NCBI GenBank assembly: GCA_029862165.1
Contig: JAOTXU010000016.1
Coordinates: 1-64,000, forward strand
Origin: Gammaproteobacteria bacterium
GTDB taxonomy: Bacteria; Pseudomonadota; Gammaproteobacteria; Steroidobacterales; JABDKV01
DNA: 64,000 nt
Reading direction: 5' to 3'
Part shown: positions 9,355 through 18,393 of the stretch, piece by piece
Numbering within the stretch: the stretch's first letter is position 1
How the letters are laid out: each line of letters begins with the position of its first letter
Translations under genes and position numbers: made by a program
The notes under the pieces: model-generated
What the model was told of the DNA's origin: nothing
The model's database searches: none
The model's input: the letters and a program-made list of their open reading frames with translations, nothing else

Positions 9355-11342
9355 CACTCCGATCGTCCAGAGAACGACAGCAGGCGGTCCATTTGGTCCT
9401 GCATTATGGCCAAATCACGTCTCTCGTTTCGGTGACGCCGTTCACAACGTTTCTGCGAGAAAACGATTGCACGGATTAACATAATTCGTGCAAGCCAGCT
9501 ATTCTTTGCCGACTGCAGCAGCCGACGTAGTTTTGATGGCCAGTACCGCACAAGGACCTCGTCGTCTAGGCAATGAAAAAATTCATAGCTGCCAGGCTCG
9601 CCATGGCGGCCACAGCGGCCGTATAACTGCCGATCGAGGCGACGCGCGTCGTTGTGTTCGGTTGCAATGACGTGCAGCCCACCCAGTTTGATCACCTCTG
9701 CACCGAGAGAAATGTCCGTACCACGTCCGGCCATATTAGTTGCGACCGTAATCTGGCCAGCACGACCGGCCTCGGCAACGATTCTTGCTTCAGCCGCATC
9801 CTGACGGGCATTGAGCAGTTTGTGTTGTAGTCCTGCCTCATTCAGGAGCGCACTGATATGTTCGGATTCGGCGACCGAACGTGTACCGATCAGAACGGGA
9901 CGGCCGATGGCATGAATTTCTCCGGCCCGCGCAACGATGGCGTGCCGTTTTTCTTCTGCGCCGGCGGAAAACAAATCTGGTAGCCGTTGTCGACGACTGG
10001 ACTTATGTGTGGGCAATGGTACGACCGGCAGACGGTAGGTTGACCACAACTCATCCTGTACTTCGCGCGCCGTGCCAGTCATGCCTGACATCCGCAGATA
10101 ACGACGGAAAAAACGCTGAAAAGTCAGCCGGGCGAGGGTGTCGCGAGGTGCCGTGAGTGGGCAGCCCTCCTTGAGTTCGATCATCTGGTGCAGGCCGAGA
10201 TTCCAACTTCGATCTTCCATGACCCGTCCGCTGTTGGGATCAATGATCTGGATGCGATCATCACGCACCAGATAGTCACGGTCACGGTGGAACAGGTGCA
10301 AGGCACTCAGTGCTTGCTCAACCAGCGCCTCGCGCGTGCGCGCGTTGGCGGTCACTTCGTGTGCCACTTTTGCAACCACTGACTGACCCGATGTAGTCAG
10401 CTCCACTCGGCCATGCGAAATGTCCACCGTGTAATCACGCGTTTCATCCAGCAATTTCGCTGCCCGCAGTGCCTGGCTGCACTGTTCCTCGAGCTGTTTG
10501 CTGTCGCGCTCGTTGGCGATAATAAATGGTGTACGGGCTTCGTCGATTAGCACGCTATCCGCCTCGTCGATGATGGCGAAACATAGTCCACGCATCATCA
10601 GACGATCGACCGAAGCATTTTCATTGTAGAGACGTTCAACACGCAAATGCACTGAGCCGCGTCGTTTACCCATGGCGATGCGGTCGCGCAAATAATCGAA
10701 CGCCAGTTGCTTGCTGGTGTTGTAGGTAATACTGCGCGCATAAGCTGTGCGTCGTCTGTCTGGCGTGCTTTTTTCGGTAATTGCACCGACTGTCAAGCCG
10801 AGGGCGCGGTAGACCGGTCCCATCGCAGCAGCATCGCGTGTCACCAGATAGTCATTCGCCGTGACCACATGCACCGGAATGCCCGCTAGCGCAGCAGTGC
10901 ATGCCGGCAACGTGGCAGCCAGTGTTTTGCCTTCGCCGGTTTCCATCTCGGCAAGTGCGCCTTCCAGCAGAATGCGTCCAGCCATCAGTTGAGTGTCATA
11001 GTGGCGCAGCCCCAGTTTTTCTTCAGCCACCGCGCGAACGAGAGCAAAACTTCGGGCCACTAACTTATCGCGCAGACCGCTCCGCGCAAGGTCCTGGCGC
11101 AGCTCATCTGCCAGTTCATTAAATGTGTGTTCTCTGAGTTGAAGAACAGCACCCTCTGAATCAACCAATTCCACGAACGCACGCAGCTGGGCGGGGCGGA
11201 GATTCTTGCGCAAAGGTCGCCAGCGCCTGACCAAGCGTTCTGCCATGCGGTCCAGTTGACCGGCATCACGCGGAACATTTTCTGGGTATGCACCGAGCGC
11301 TATGCCAGGACGCAAGACTGCGACCGGTGAGTCCGCTGACAT
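9354..11342 (-). CDS. Minimal SecA-like preprotein translocase ATPase
   Basis: 662 residues, against about 850-900 for housekeeping SecA. Both motor domains are clear: METGEGKT (Walker A, about residue 130), IDEADSVLIDEARTPFII (Walker B), MSGMTGTA, VATNMAGRGTDISLG and QLYGRCGRHGEPGS. A preprotein cross-linking segment and the SecA-type DRIQIIDPNSGRVM stretch are present. The protein ends soon after the second motor domain, so the helical wing and C-terminal zinc tail appear missing or very reduced. The start is ATG at 11342, overlapping the upstream stop as TGATG; a longer frame reaches 11390 but would overlap the M50 gene by 49 bp. Its position between membrane-fusion and M50 genes, upstream of a giant exoprotein, suggests an accessory SecA dedicated to that export route (inference). 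Confidence 0.93.
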   Translation of the reverse strand: MSADSPVAVLRPGIALGAYPENVPRDAGQLDRMAERLVRRWRPLRKNLRPAQLRAFVELVDSEGAVLQLREHTFNELADELRQDLARSGLRDKLVARSFALVRAVAEEKLGLRHYDTQLMAGRILLEGALAEMETGEGKTLAATLPACTAALAGIPVHVVTANDYLVTRDAAAMGPVYRALGLTVGAITEKSTPDRRRTAYARSITYNTSKQLAFDYLRDRIAMGKRRGSVHLRVERLYNENASVDRLMMRGLCFAIIDEADSVLIDEARTPFIIANERDSKQLEEQCSQALRAAKLLDETRDYTVDISHGRVELTTSGQSVVAKVAHEVTANARTREALVEQALSALHLFHRDRDYLVRDDRIQIIDPNSGRVMEDRSWNLGLHQMIELKEGCPLTAPRDTLARLTFQRFFRRYLRMSGMTGTAREVQDELWSTYRLPVVPLPTHKSSRRQRLPDLFSAGAEEKRHAIVARAGEIHAIGRPVLIGTRSVAESEHISALLNEAGLQHKLLNARQDAAEARIVAEAGRAGQITVATNMAGRGTDISLGAEVIKLGGLHVIATEHNDARRLDRQLYGRCGRHGEPGSYEFFHCLDDEVLVRYWPSKLRRLLQSAKNSWLARIMLIRAIVFSQKRCERRHRNERRDLAIMQDQMDRLLSFSGRSE

Positions 11343-13486
11343 CAGACTGCGAGTTGTCGCAAGAGCAGTTGGCGGATGTCGCGGTACCACTGTACCGCCA
11401 ACGGTGTGGGCGTGTGATCAAAACGCACAAAAACGCGACTGCCGCTGATACGATGCGGGGCGTCTATGCCGAACTCCAGATCAAGTAAGAACACGGGTTC
11501 CAACACGGTGTGGCCGGTGTCATCTGCCGGATCTGCAATTAACTTGCCACCGCCTGCCGATCCCAAAGCTGCACTGGGCAATGCCCGGGTGGCGCCGGGA
11601 TGCAGGCGCTTTACGGTTGCGTCGAAGCTGGTTCCCGTTTTACCGGCCAAACGAACCTCGACGGCCTGCGTATCGGCTCGTATCAGACCGACATCCTGTT
11701 GGCTGACAGCAACGCGAACACCCAATCGGTCGTTGTCGATCACGTAGGCCAGCAATTCACCTTGCTCGACATAACGGCCCGGTAGGTTTCTCGGAGACGG
11801 CATAACAAAAACGCCATTTGTGGGACTCCGCACGAACAACTGCGCAGTCCGGTGGCGGACGTCATCCAACCGTGTTTCGATCGCTGACATTTCGTCTTCG
11901 ACCAACTGTGCCTTGGCAACATCGCGACTACGTTCCATAGTCAATCGCGCTTGTAACTCACGAAGCTGTGCTGTTACGACTTTCAGTCGTGAATCCAGAA
12001 AGGGGTCGGAACACTCAACCAGCGGTGTCCCTGCGGTTACCATTGTGTCGGTTTCTGTAAGCAAGCGTTCGACGAAACAATCAGTTCCCGTACGTACTTG
12101 GGCATCTTCGTCCATCCACACGGTGCCCTCGGCCATCGATCGATGTGGCATCGGTGTCAACAAGATAGCTGCAATAACCAGAAAAACCGTGAGGCTGACG
12201 GCGACGGCACGAACACGCCGTTCTCGTACTTGCGGATCCTGCAGCATACGGTTCATTTTCTGAACCGTCGGAATCACAATCTGACCTGTGATGCCCCACG
12301 CGCCGAGTACGACAGCGAGCGTTAGTGAAATACCTGCGACAAAGAACAAAATGGCGATTAGTATGAAGGTGCGGTATACAAACGATGCGAAGCCGTACAC
12401 CAGCAACCAATTGCGCTCGCCAGTGCCTACTACCGGTTTGCGTGTATTGTGCAATCCCAGCAGGTAGCGTTTGAACAGATAGCCGTAGAACTGGGAAGAG
12501 CGCGATCCAAGATTCGGGATCTCGATCAAGTCGGACAACACATAGTAACCATCGAACTTGAGCAACGGATTGCCGTTGAATAGCAGTGTCGATATACCAC
12601 CGATGGTCATGACGTCGAGCGCGATTGTGCGAACGACACCTGGTTCTACTGCCAGCCACACAAGCATTGCCAGTGCTGCCAACGTCATTTCGACGGCGAT
12701 ACCGGCCCCTGAAACAACGATACGCGACCACTTGTCGTCGAATGCATTGGCGGTGGAAGCGTCGACATAGGGTACGGGCATAAATACCAGAAGCATTACG
12801 CCGGTATCGTGTACTTCTCCGCCCCAATGTTTGACTGCCAACGCATGCCCAAGCTCATGCAGCGCCTTTACGACGGGATAGACCAGCCACAGTAGTAAAA
12901 GATTTATCGGTGACAACAGACTGGTACGCGCATCGGCGACCAATGATTGCCAATTCATCGCAGCGGCAATCCCGCCGGACAGTACCAGCAGGAGCCCCAG
13001 GGCCAGGCCCCAGCGACTGAAGAAGGGGCGGGCGTAGGGAATCCATTTGCCCAGCAGTGTTTCGGGATCCAATAACGGGATCCGCTGAAAAAAAGGCGAA
13101 CGAAAGGCCTGCAACAATCGACTGCGGTTTTGCTTCTCGTATCGCGAAAACAACTCCTGCGTGTCCGGTGGAACATCACAATGCAATACATCGGCAGCGT
13201 GTAGTTGACCGAGCAATTGAATACTCTGGTCCTGTGTTGGTGCACGGTCACCGAGTTTTTCGCCGGCCATGAGCCACACACTGTCCATGTTGTGCTCACC
13301 GTTCATGTAGGAAATAATCTGATAGGCGTATTGATCCAGCCGATGGATGCGGCCGCTTGATGGATCCTCCAGAACGTACCAACGCTGCTTGCGATAGTGA
13401 TGCCGATGGACGCGGATATGATGGCGCAGTCGTGGTTTGAGATCGCAGACGCGATACCATACGTGGCTGTCCAGAGGGCTGGTCAT
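11342..13486 (-). CDS. M50 metalloprotease fused to a HlyD-like domain, with PqqD-like N-terminus
   Basis: 714 residues. Residues 1-105 resemble a PqqD-like peptide-binding fold. Transmembrane segments start near 160. The zinc motif HELGH is at 210-214 and a second motif, NPLLKFDGYY, at 306-315 supplies the third ligand, Asp312, as in site-2 proteases. After several more membrane segments, a C-terminal membrane-fusion region (from about 440) has a lipoyl-like start (VERLLTETDTMVTAGTPLV), a short helical hairpin and a beta-barrel part. All catalytic residues are intact. ATG at 13486 forms TGATG with the previous stop; an upstream in-frame ATG at 13522 would overlap that gene. Such fusions occur in peptide-export clusters. 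The likely role is membrane processing or guidance of a cargo (inference). Confidence 0.9.
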   Translation of the reverse strand: MTSPLDSHVWYRVCDLKPRLRHHIRVHRHHYRKQRWYVLEDPSSGRIHRLDQYAYQIISYMNGEHNMDSVWLMAGEKLGDRAPTQDQSIQLLGQLHAADVLHCDVPPDTQELFSRYEKQNRSRLLQAFRSPFFQRIPLLDPETLLGKWIPYARPFFSRWGLALGLLLVLSGGIAAAMNWQSLVADARTSLLSPINLLLLWLVYPVVKALHELGHALAVKHWGGEVHDTGVMLLVFMPVPYVDASTANAFDDKWSRIVVSGAGIAVEMTLAALAMLVWLAVEPGVVRTIALDVMTIGGISTLLFNGNPLLKFDGYYVLSDLIEIPNLGSRSSQFYGYLFKRYLLGLHNTRKPVVGTGERNWLLVYGFASFVYRTFILIAILFFVAGISLTLAVVLGAWGITGQIVIPTVQKMNRMLQDPQVRERRVRAVAVSLTVFLVIAAILLTPMPHRSMAEGTVWMDEDAQVRTGTDCFVERLLTETDTMVTAGTPLVECSDPFLDSRLKVVTAQLRELQARLTMERSRDVAKAQLVEDEMSAIETRLDDVRHRTAQLFVRSPTNGVFVMPSPRNLPGRYVEQGELLAYVIDNDRLGVRVAVSQQDVGLIRADTQAVEVRLAGKTGTSFDATVKRLHPGATRALPSAALGSAGGGKLIADPADDTGHTVLEPVFLLDLEFGIDAPHRISGSRVFVRFDHTPTPLAVQWYRDIRQLLLRQLAV

Positions 13487-15465
13487 CAGGGCAAGCTCTT
13501 CCACAGCCGCAGTCGTAGCCAATCAGCCAGACGATGGGTCCAGATCCAGATTAGTCTGCGCTGGCCGGCGTCGACTTTGGCAATACCGGCCATGCCGGGC
13601 CGCAGTAAATCTATGTTGGATTCAACACGTGCCTCCACGCGAAAGAAGTTTCTGCCGTCGCGCGCAGTTGCAACCGGTGTAATATTATCAACTACGATTG
13701 CAAGCCTTTCCGCCGGCAGGCCTTCGAGTGCCAGTCGCCCTGTTTGTCCCGGAGAAAGCCGCGAGACATCCCGCTCATCGACTTCGAGTACGACACGATA
13801 GTCATCGAGTGGCGCGACTTCGAACAAGATGTCACCGCGTTGTATGGGTGAACCCAGCAACTGGCTAAGGTCGCCAGCAACAACAATTCCGTCAAACGGC
13901 GCGCGCAGCTCGGTTCGCGCCAACTGCGCACTCAAAAGCTCGAGTTGTGCTTCGGCCCGTGCGATCCTGGCGCTAAGGATTGTCGTTTCCGCCCGGTCAT
14001 GTGATGCCAACGCGCCACGATATTGCTTGCGCAGCTGTTCGGATTCGCTTTGCCACTTTGACAGCTCAAGTTTGAGATCGCTGTCATCGAGTTGACTCAA
14101 TAAATCTCCGGCAGAGACGGTGTCGCCCGCACGCACTTCAGCGCTGGCTATAAAACCATCCAGAGGCGCTACCACAGCCCGGTGAATGCTGCCCTCCAGC
14201 TGGGCAGGTGCAGTGACCCGGTGAGTGCCGGTGGCCAGCACCAGCCATGTCATGAGTATTGCGAATGATACGGCGGCCAATTTTAGTCCTGTGTGACGCG
14301 GCCCGATCAACGCTTTCAGAAATCCTTGTACGGAATCCGCAATCTTCCCAAAGATACGCTGATCATCGCGATGCTTGAGTTCGAGTATCGGTCCCGCGAC
14401 TACAGCCAGGGTCTCGCATAACGCCGTTATGCCTGCGCCAAATGGAGTTGATCCGTGGCGTTCCAGTGTGAGTGCACCGGTGATTCTGTTCTCGTGCGCA
14501 AGCGGCACACTTAACACCTGTGAATCACCCTGCATGCGGCTAAGCGCGACATGCTCGCGATCGGACATCAACATATCGCCTTGCCGGGGGAAGAGCACCA
14601 ATGTGCCCTGATCGATGGTTTCATTCATCGCCGCCTCAATTGCGCGAACCAGGTTGCTGCGTTCGGCAACCCGGGCGCTGTTTGAGATCGCGACAACGCG
14701 CACTTGACCTGTTCTATTGACACGACCGTAGCTCACCCGGTCACAGCCTGTTCGCGTAGCAAGCTCCGTGACAAAAGCCATCGCTGTCGATTGCGCTCGC
14801 TCGGTATCGAGACATGTGGCGAGCAGATCGAGCACGATGCTCATGCGGTGTCCTGCCGCTTCTTCCGGCGAGGTTTTCTGTGGCTCACTACCATTAATTT
14901 TGGCCAGCAACCTCTTGTGATTTGGATAGTCCAATCCATCGGCTTCCACTATCAGGGCGCCCAAAAACTTGCCCTGATGGAAAATCGGCATGGTCAGCCG
15001 ATCGACCGGGCCCGATTCGGTCTTGATACGCCTCGCAGCACTACGTCCTGTGAATGCGATTTCGGCCATCGCCATCATTTCCGTTGTCTCTTTGGTCCCC
15101 TCTGGCCATCTCGCGATGACGCGGTGATTGTGTGTGTCCTTGTCTGCGATAACTGCGATACCGCGAGATACACCGGGAAGTGACTGACAATGTCCAGGTA
15201 GCCAGCTACGGATCGATTGCACGACGGTATTTTGAGTCGGCGTTGGCGCAGAACCGGCAGGCTGGGTCGGCGTGGGTGCTGAATCGGCAGGTTGATTCGG
15301 CGTGGGTGCTGAATCGGCAGGCTGAGTCGGCGTTGGCGCAGAACCGGCAGGTTGAGTCGGCGTGGGTGCTGAATCGGCAGGTTCGTTCTGCGCGGTTGTG
15401 GGCTCTGATTTTTCTGATGTTGTCGTCACGTAGTTGGCAACCCTAAAGTCCAAAACAGGGCGCAC
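13486..15465 (-). CDS. GAF-domain membrane-fusion (HlyD-like) protein, first gene of the export operon
   Basis: 659 residues from GTG at 15465. Another GTG at 15429 is an equally possible start. A proline-rich decapeptide repeat fills residues 28-78. One or two GAF-like domains span about 80-385 (the second is clearest, with TGCDRVSYGRV). A single transmembrane segment lies near 405-425, followed by a membrane-fusion core (APLDGFIASAEVRAGDTV, helical hairpin, APFDGIVVAGDLSQLLG) and a beta-barrel part. With one membrane anchor, the GAF part should be cytoplasmic and the HlyD part periplasmic, so the protein could link a cytoplasmic signal to envelope export (inference). It is translationally coupled to the M50 gene through TGATG. 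Confidence 0.88.
   Translation of the reverse strand: MRPVLDFRVANYVTTTSEKSEPTTAQNEPADSAPTPTQPAGSAPTPTQPADSAPTPNQPADSAPTPTQPAGSAPTPTQNTVVQSIRSWLPGHCQSLPGVSRGIAVIADKDTHNHRVIARWPEGTKETTEMMAMAEIAFTGRSAARRIKTESGPVDRLTMPIFHQGKFLGALIVEADGLDYPNHKRLLAKINGSEPQKTSPEEAAGHRMSIVLDLLATCLDTERAQSTAMAFVTELATRTGCDRVSYGRVNRTGQVRVVAISNSARVAERSNLVRAIEAAMNETIDQGTLVLFPRQGDMLMSDREHVALSRMQGDSQVLSVPLAHENRITGALTLERHGSTPFGAGITALCETLAVVAGPILELKHRDDQRIFGKIADSVQGFLKALIGPRHTGLKLAAVSFAILMTWLVLATGTHRVTAPAQLEGSIHRAVVAPLDGFIASAEVRAGDTVSAGDLLSQLDDSDLKLELSKWQSESEQLRKQYRGALASHDRAETTILSARIARAEAQLELLSAQLARTELRAPFDGIVVAGDLSQLLGSPIQRGDILFEVAPLDDYRVVLEVDERDVSRLSPGQTGRLALEGLPAERLAIVVDNITPVATARDGRNFFRVEARVESNIDLLRPGMAGIAKVDAGQRRLIWIWTHRLADWLRLRLWKSLP
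15232..15384 (-). repeat. Five 30-bp tandem repeats encoding a SAPTPTQPA(D/G) decapeptide
   Basis: Five near-identical 30-bp units lie head to tail inside the GAF/HlyD gene, with no spacers. They encode a proline-rich stretch alternating PAD and PAG. Because the unit is a multiple of three, copy-number change keeps the frame and would only lengthen or shorten this linker. Confidence 0.93.
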
Positions 15466-15878
15466 GCGCGCCCATCACCGGCTTGCGGAGATTCGCGTCT
15501 GAAAGCGTATGGGCTTGAGTGGTAGGCCGCCGTGACACCGTTCACATTATGTTTTGTGCCGACGCCGGCACTCTCTTATTCCCTCCACCCTTCGGGGGGA
15601 GGGTTAGGGTGGGGGGGATGATCCGCATAATGTCCGCAAAGCGCTTTCTCAATAATTTGAAAAACGCCTCTAAGATTTTCCAGGAGGTCATTATTCCAAA
15701 ATCTCAAAGCTCGAAAGCCCTTCGATTCGAGATGCTCTATGAATGTAGGCGTCGGCTGTAAGTGTCCTGCTCGTCAAGCTCGGGTGGATATAGCCGATAT
15801 CAGGTCGTATGCTGCGTGTCTGATGCCCGCTTCTCTCGTTACGGCGCGGCTCCACATGATCAAAAAGGCTGACTGGAT
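15466..15878. other. Divergent intergenic region with a GC-rich hairpin; no gene seen
   Basis: This 413-bp stretch separates the export operon (leftward) from the Na+/H+ antiporter (rightward). It contains a GC-rich inverted repeat at 15581-15617. On the minus strand a weak sigma-70-like pair, TTGAGA - 17 bp - TATGCG, is visible upstream of the operon. A short plus-strand frame (15519-15761) reads through the hairpin and has no recognisable domain; I do not call it a gene. Confidence 0.5.
15581..15617. repeat. CCCTCCACCC / GGGTGGGGG hairpin element
   Basis: CCCTCCACCCTTCGGGGGGA is followed by GGGTTAGGGTGGGGGG, which can fold back on itself. This resembles a dispersed intergenic hairpin seen in many proteobacterial genomes. 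There is no U-tract on either strand to support a terminator. Confidence 0.5.
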
Positions 15879-17168
15879 ATGAGTATTTTCGAGATCGGCG
15901 CTTTTCTTATTGGTCTTTCAGCGCTATTCGGCTACATCAATCATCAGGTGTTGCGTCTGCCACATACCATCGGTCTGGTAATGATCGCGCTGGCGGCATC
16001 GTTGGTCGTTATCGTAATTGAGTTGCTGAGTCCGTCAGCACATCTCCTGGACACAGTGACCGGTGTTCTACATCAAATCGATTTTCATGAAACAGTGATG
16101 CGCGGTATGTTGAGCTTTCTGCTTTTTGCCGGTGCAATGCATGTCGATTTCTCGGTTTTCAAATCCAGATCAAAAGCCATTGCGCTAATGGCAACCATGG
16201 GAATTCTGATTTCCACTTTTCTGATCGGTGGCGCGATCTGGGCGTTGCTACATCTGTTTGGTAGCGACATGCCGTTTATTTGGGCCCTGGTATTTGGCGC
16301 GTTAATCAGCCCGACCGATCCGGTAGCGGTTTTGGGTTTGTTCAAGACGGTCGACGTTCCTGACACTCTGGAAGCAAAAATGGCCGGTGAGTCGCTCTTT
16401 AATGACGGTGTCGGTGTCGTTGTATTTACCGTTGTTGTCGCAATCGCGGCTGGCGGTGGCGCAGATGGTGGTGAGACAGGCGTATTCGAAATCGCACAGC
16501 TGTTCGTAACAGAGGCTATCGGGGGGGCTGTGTTGGGACTGATAGCAGGCTACGTCGGATATCGTGCGATGTATTACATCGACGAGCACAATTTGGAAGT
16601 ATTGGTCACTCTGGCCGTAGTTATGGTGACCTATGCTATCGCGTTGCGGCTTCACATGAGTGGGCCTATCGCGATGGTCATAGCGGGTTTGTTTATCGGC
16701 AATAAAGGCATGGCTGCGGCGGTCAGTGAAAACACGCGCGATTACGTACAAAAATTCTGGTCACTACTAGACGAAATACTGAACTCGATATTGTTCCTGC
16801 TGATTGGCCTGGAAGTTCTCGTGATAGCCAAAGGTGTAGATCACATCGAAGTGGCGTTGTTGGCTATACCAATTACGTTGGCGGCGCGCTTTATCAGTGT
16901 ATTCATTCCCATATCCATTTTGTCTCGACGAAACACGTTCACAAAGGGCGCTGTACCGATACTGACCTGGGGTGGTCTGCGTGGTGGTATTGCCGTAGCG
17001 CTTGCTTTGTCATTGCCAATGAATGAGTACAAGCCGACAATATTGACAATTACCTATGCGGTCGTGTTGTTTTCGATCATTGTGCAGGGATTGACTATCA
17101 AGCCCCTGGTCCAGCGATTGGTCACCGATGGTCGCATTCAAGATACTGAAGAGCCCGGCGCCGCCTAG
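15879..17168 (+). CDS. CPA1-family Na+/H+ antiporter (NhaP type)
   Basis: 429 residues, about 12 hydrophobic segments, normal length for the family. The diagnostic CPA1 motifs are present: SPTDPVAVL (144-152) and ESLFNDG (171-177), which contain the conserved transport acidic residues. A late TWGGLRGGIAVALALS motif is also typical. It should exchange cytoplasmic Na+ (or K+) for protons in the inner membrane, for pH and salt homeostasis. It appears monocistronic: it starts after a 413-bp divergent region and converges on the ABC transporter operon 25 bp downstream. Ion specificity cannot be read from the sequence. Confidence 0.93.
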   Translation: MSIFEIGAFLIGLSALFGYINHQVLRLPHTIGLVMIALAASLVVIVIELLSPSAHLLDTVTGVLHQIDFHETVMRGMLSFLLFAGAMHVDFSVFKSRSKAIALMATMGILISTFLIGGAIWALLHLFGSDMPFIWALVFGALISPTDPVAVLGLFKTVDVPDTLEAKMAGESLFNDGVGVVVFTVVVAIAAGGGADGGETGVFEIAQLFVTEAIGGAVLGLIAGYVGYRAMYYIDEHNLEVLVTLAVVMVTYAIALRLHMSGPIAMVIAGLFIGNKGMAAAVSENTRDYVQKFWSLLDEILNSILFLLIGLEVLVIAKGVDHIEVALLAIPITLAARFISVFIPISILSRRNTFTKGAVPILTWGGLRGGIAVALALSLPMNEYKPTILTITYAVVLFSIIVQGLTIKPLVQRLVTDGRIQDTEEPGAA

Positions 17169-17193
17169 CCGCAAACGAGTTCTGTCCCAAAAC

Positions 17194-18393
17194 TCAGCCT
17201 TCTCGCAGGGCTTCGAGCGGTTCCAGACGGGCCGCTCGTCGCGCCGGCATCACACCGGCAATCAGCCCGATCACTATCGCGACAGCTTCGGCAATCACGA
17301 CGAATTCAACTGGCGTGTGGACCGGCAGTGCTGGCAATACGACGTGTAGCAGGAATGCGCCGCCGGCACCGAGCACCAGCCCGGCGACACCGCCGATTGC
17401 CGACAGGAGTACTGCCTCGCCGAGAAATAATCCTAAGACCTGGCCGCGTCGCGCACCCAGTGAGCGTAGCAGTCCGATTTCAGGTGTTCGCTCACGCACC
17501 GCGATCGTCATGATGGTGAGTATGCCTACGCCACCAACCAGCAGCGAGATACCACCGAGTGCACCGACGGCAAACGTCAACACATCCAGCACGCCACCCA
17601 GTACATCCATCATTTGTTGTTGTGTTGTGATCGTAAAGTCTTCACCGCCGTGGCGTGCAATCAGTGTGCGCTCGACTGCGGCGACGACTTCTTCGACCGG
17701 TGCGCCTTCCTGGTAGAGCACGTCAATTTCCATCAGACTTTCCCGGTTGAACAATTGCAGTGCGCGATTGACCGGAATATACACAGTGTCATCCAAATCA
17801 AAACCCAGGACTTGTCCCTTTGCTTCCATTACACCAACGACCCGATAACGTTCGCCTCCGACCCGGATGCGTTGACCCAGGGGATTGAAGCTCCCGAACA
17901 GTTCATCTTTGAGCTTTGAGCCAAGTACGGCGAAAGCACGTGGTGCCCGCGGGTCGTCGTCGGGCAAGAAAGTACCGGCGCCAATGTTGAAACTAAAAGT
18001 TTCGGGGAATGCGGGACCAACGCCATAGACCGTAGTACGTCGTGTCCGTTCATGGCCTTCTATTTCTGCATTGCCCTGAGTCAACGCAACGACGCTGCGC
18101 ACATAGGGCGCACGTTCCAGCGCAGTGGCATCCTCAATCGACAGCGGGCGAACGGTGCCAAATACACCAACTGAGCCACCAAAAGTCGTGGCTTTGCCGG
18201 GATTAATCGCGACTATGGTTGTGCCGAACTGGGTGAATTCCTCCAGCACAAAGCGATGCACGCCTTCGCCGATCGACGTCAGCAACACTACGGCACCGAT
18301 GCCAATAGCAATACCCAGTGTGGTCAGCATCGAACGCAGACGGTGTGCAAACACCGAACCGCCGGTAAGCTTGATGAAGTCGCGCGCGATCAT
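17194..18393 (-). CDS. MacB/FtsX-type ABC transporter permease (second of two)
   Basis: 399 residues. One N-terminal transmembrane helix (SMLTTLGIAIGIGAVVLLTS), a large periplasmic MacB-PCD-like domain (about 45-240), then three C-terminal helices with the FtsX core (VRERTPEIGLLRSLGARRGQ). It is the last gene of an adaptor-ATPase-permease-permease operon and overlaps the preceding permease by 4 bp (ATGA). Such systems work as mechanotransmission exporters, or extract lipoproteins or peptides from the outer leaflet of the inner membrane. The substrate is unknown. Confidence 0.93.
   Translation of the reverse strand: MIARDFIKLTGGSVFAHRLRSMLTTLGIAIGIGAVVLLTSIGEGVHRFVLEEFTQFGTTIVAINPGKATTFGGSVGVFGTVRPLSIEDATALERAPYVRSVVALTQGNAEIEGHERTRRTTVYGVGPAFPETFSFNIGAGTFLPDDDPRAPRAFAVLGSKLKDELFGSFNPLGQRIRVGGERYRVVGVMEAKGQVLGFDLDDTVYIPVNRALQLFNRESLMEIDVLYQEGAPVEEVVAAVERTLIARHGGEDFTITTQQQMMDVLGGVLDVLTFAVGALGGISLLVGGVGILTIMTIAVRERTPEIGLLRSLGARRGQVLGLFLGEAVLLSAIGGVAGLVLGAGGAFLLHVVLPALPVHTPVEFVVIAEAVAIVIGLIAGVMPARRAARLEPLEALREG

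Noticed and set aside
9354-11342. Housekeeping secA
   Set aside because: Too short, lacks the C-terminal zinc tail, and sits in an export-type operon rather than beside typical secA neighbours.
15232-15384. CRISPR-like short repeats
   Set aside because: The 30-bp units are contiguous without spacers and encode an in-frame proline-rich linker.
7861-15465. Standard type I secretion operon
   Set aside because: No ABC exporter (HlyB-like) or TolC gene is present, and no RTX glycine-rich repeats are visible in the part of the cargo seen.
15519-15761. 80-codon plus-strand frame in the divergent region
   Set aside because: Its first part is a read-through of the GC-rich hairpin; the rest has no recognised family.
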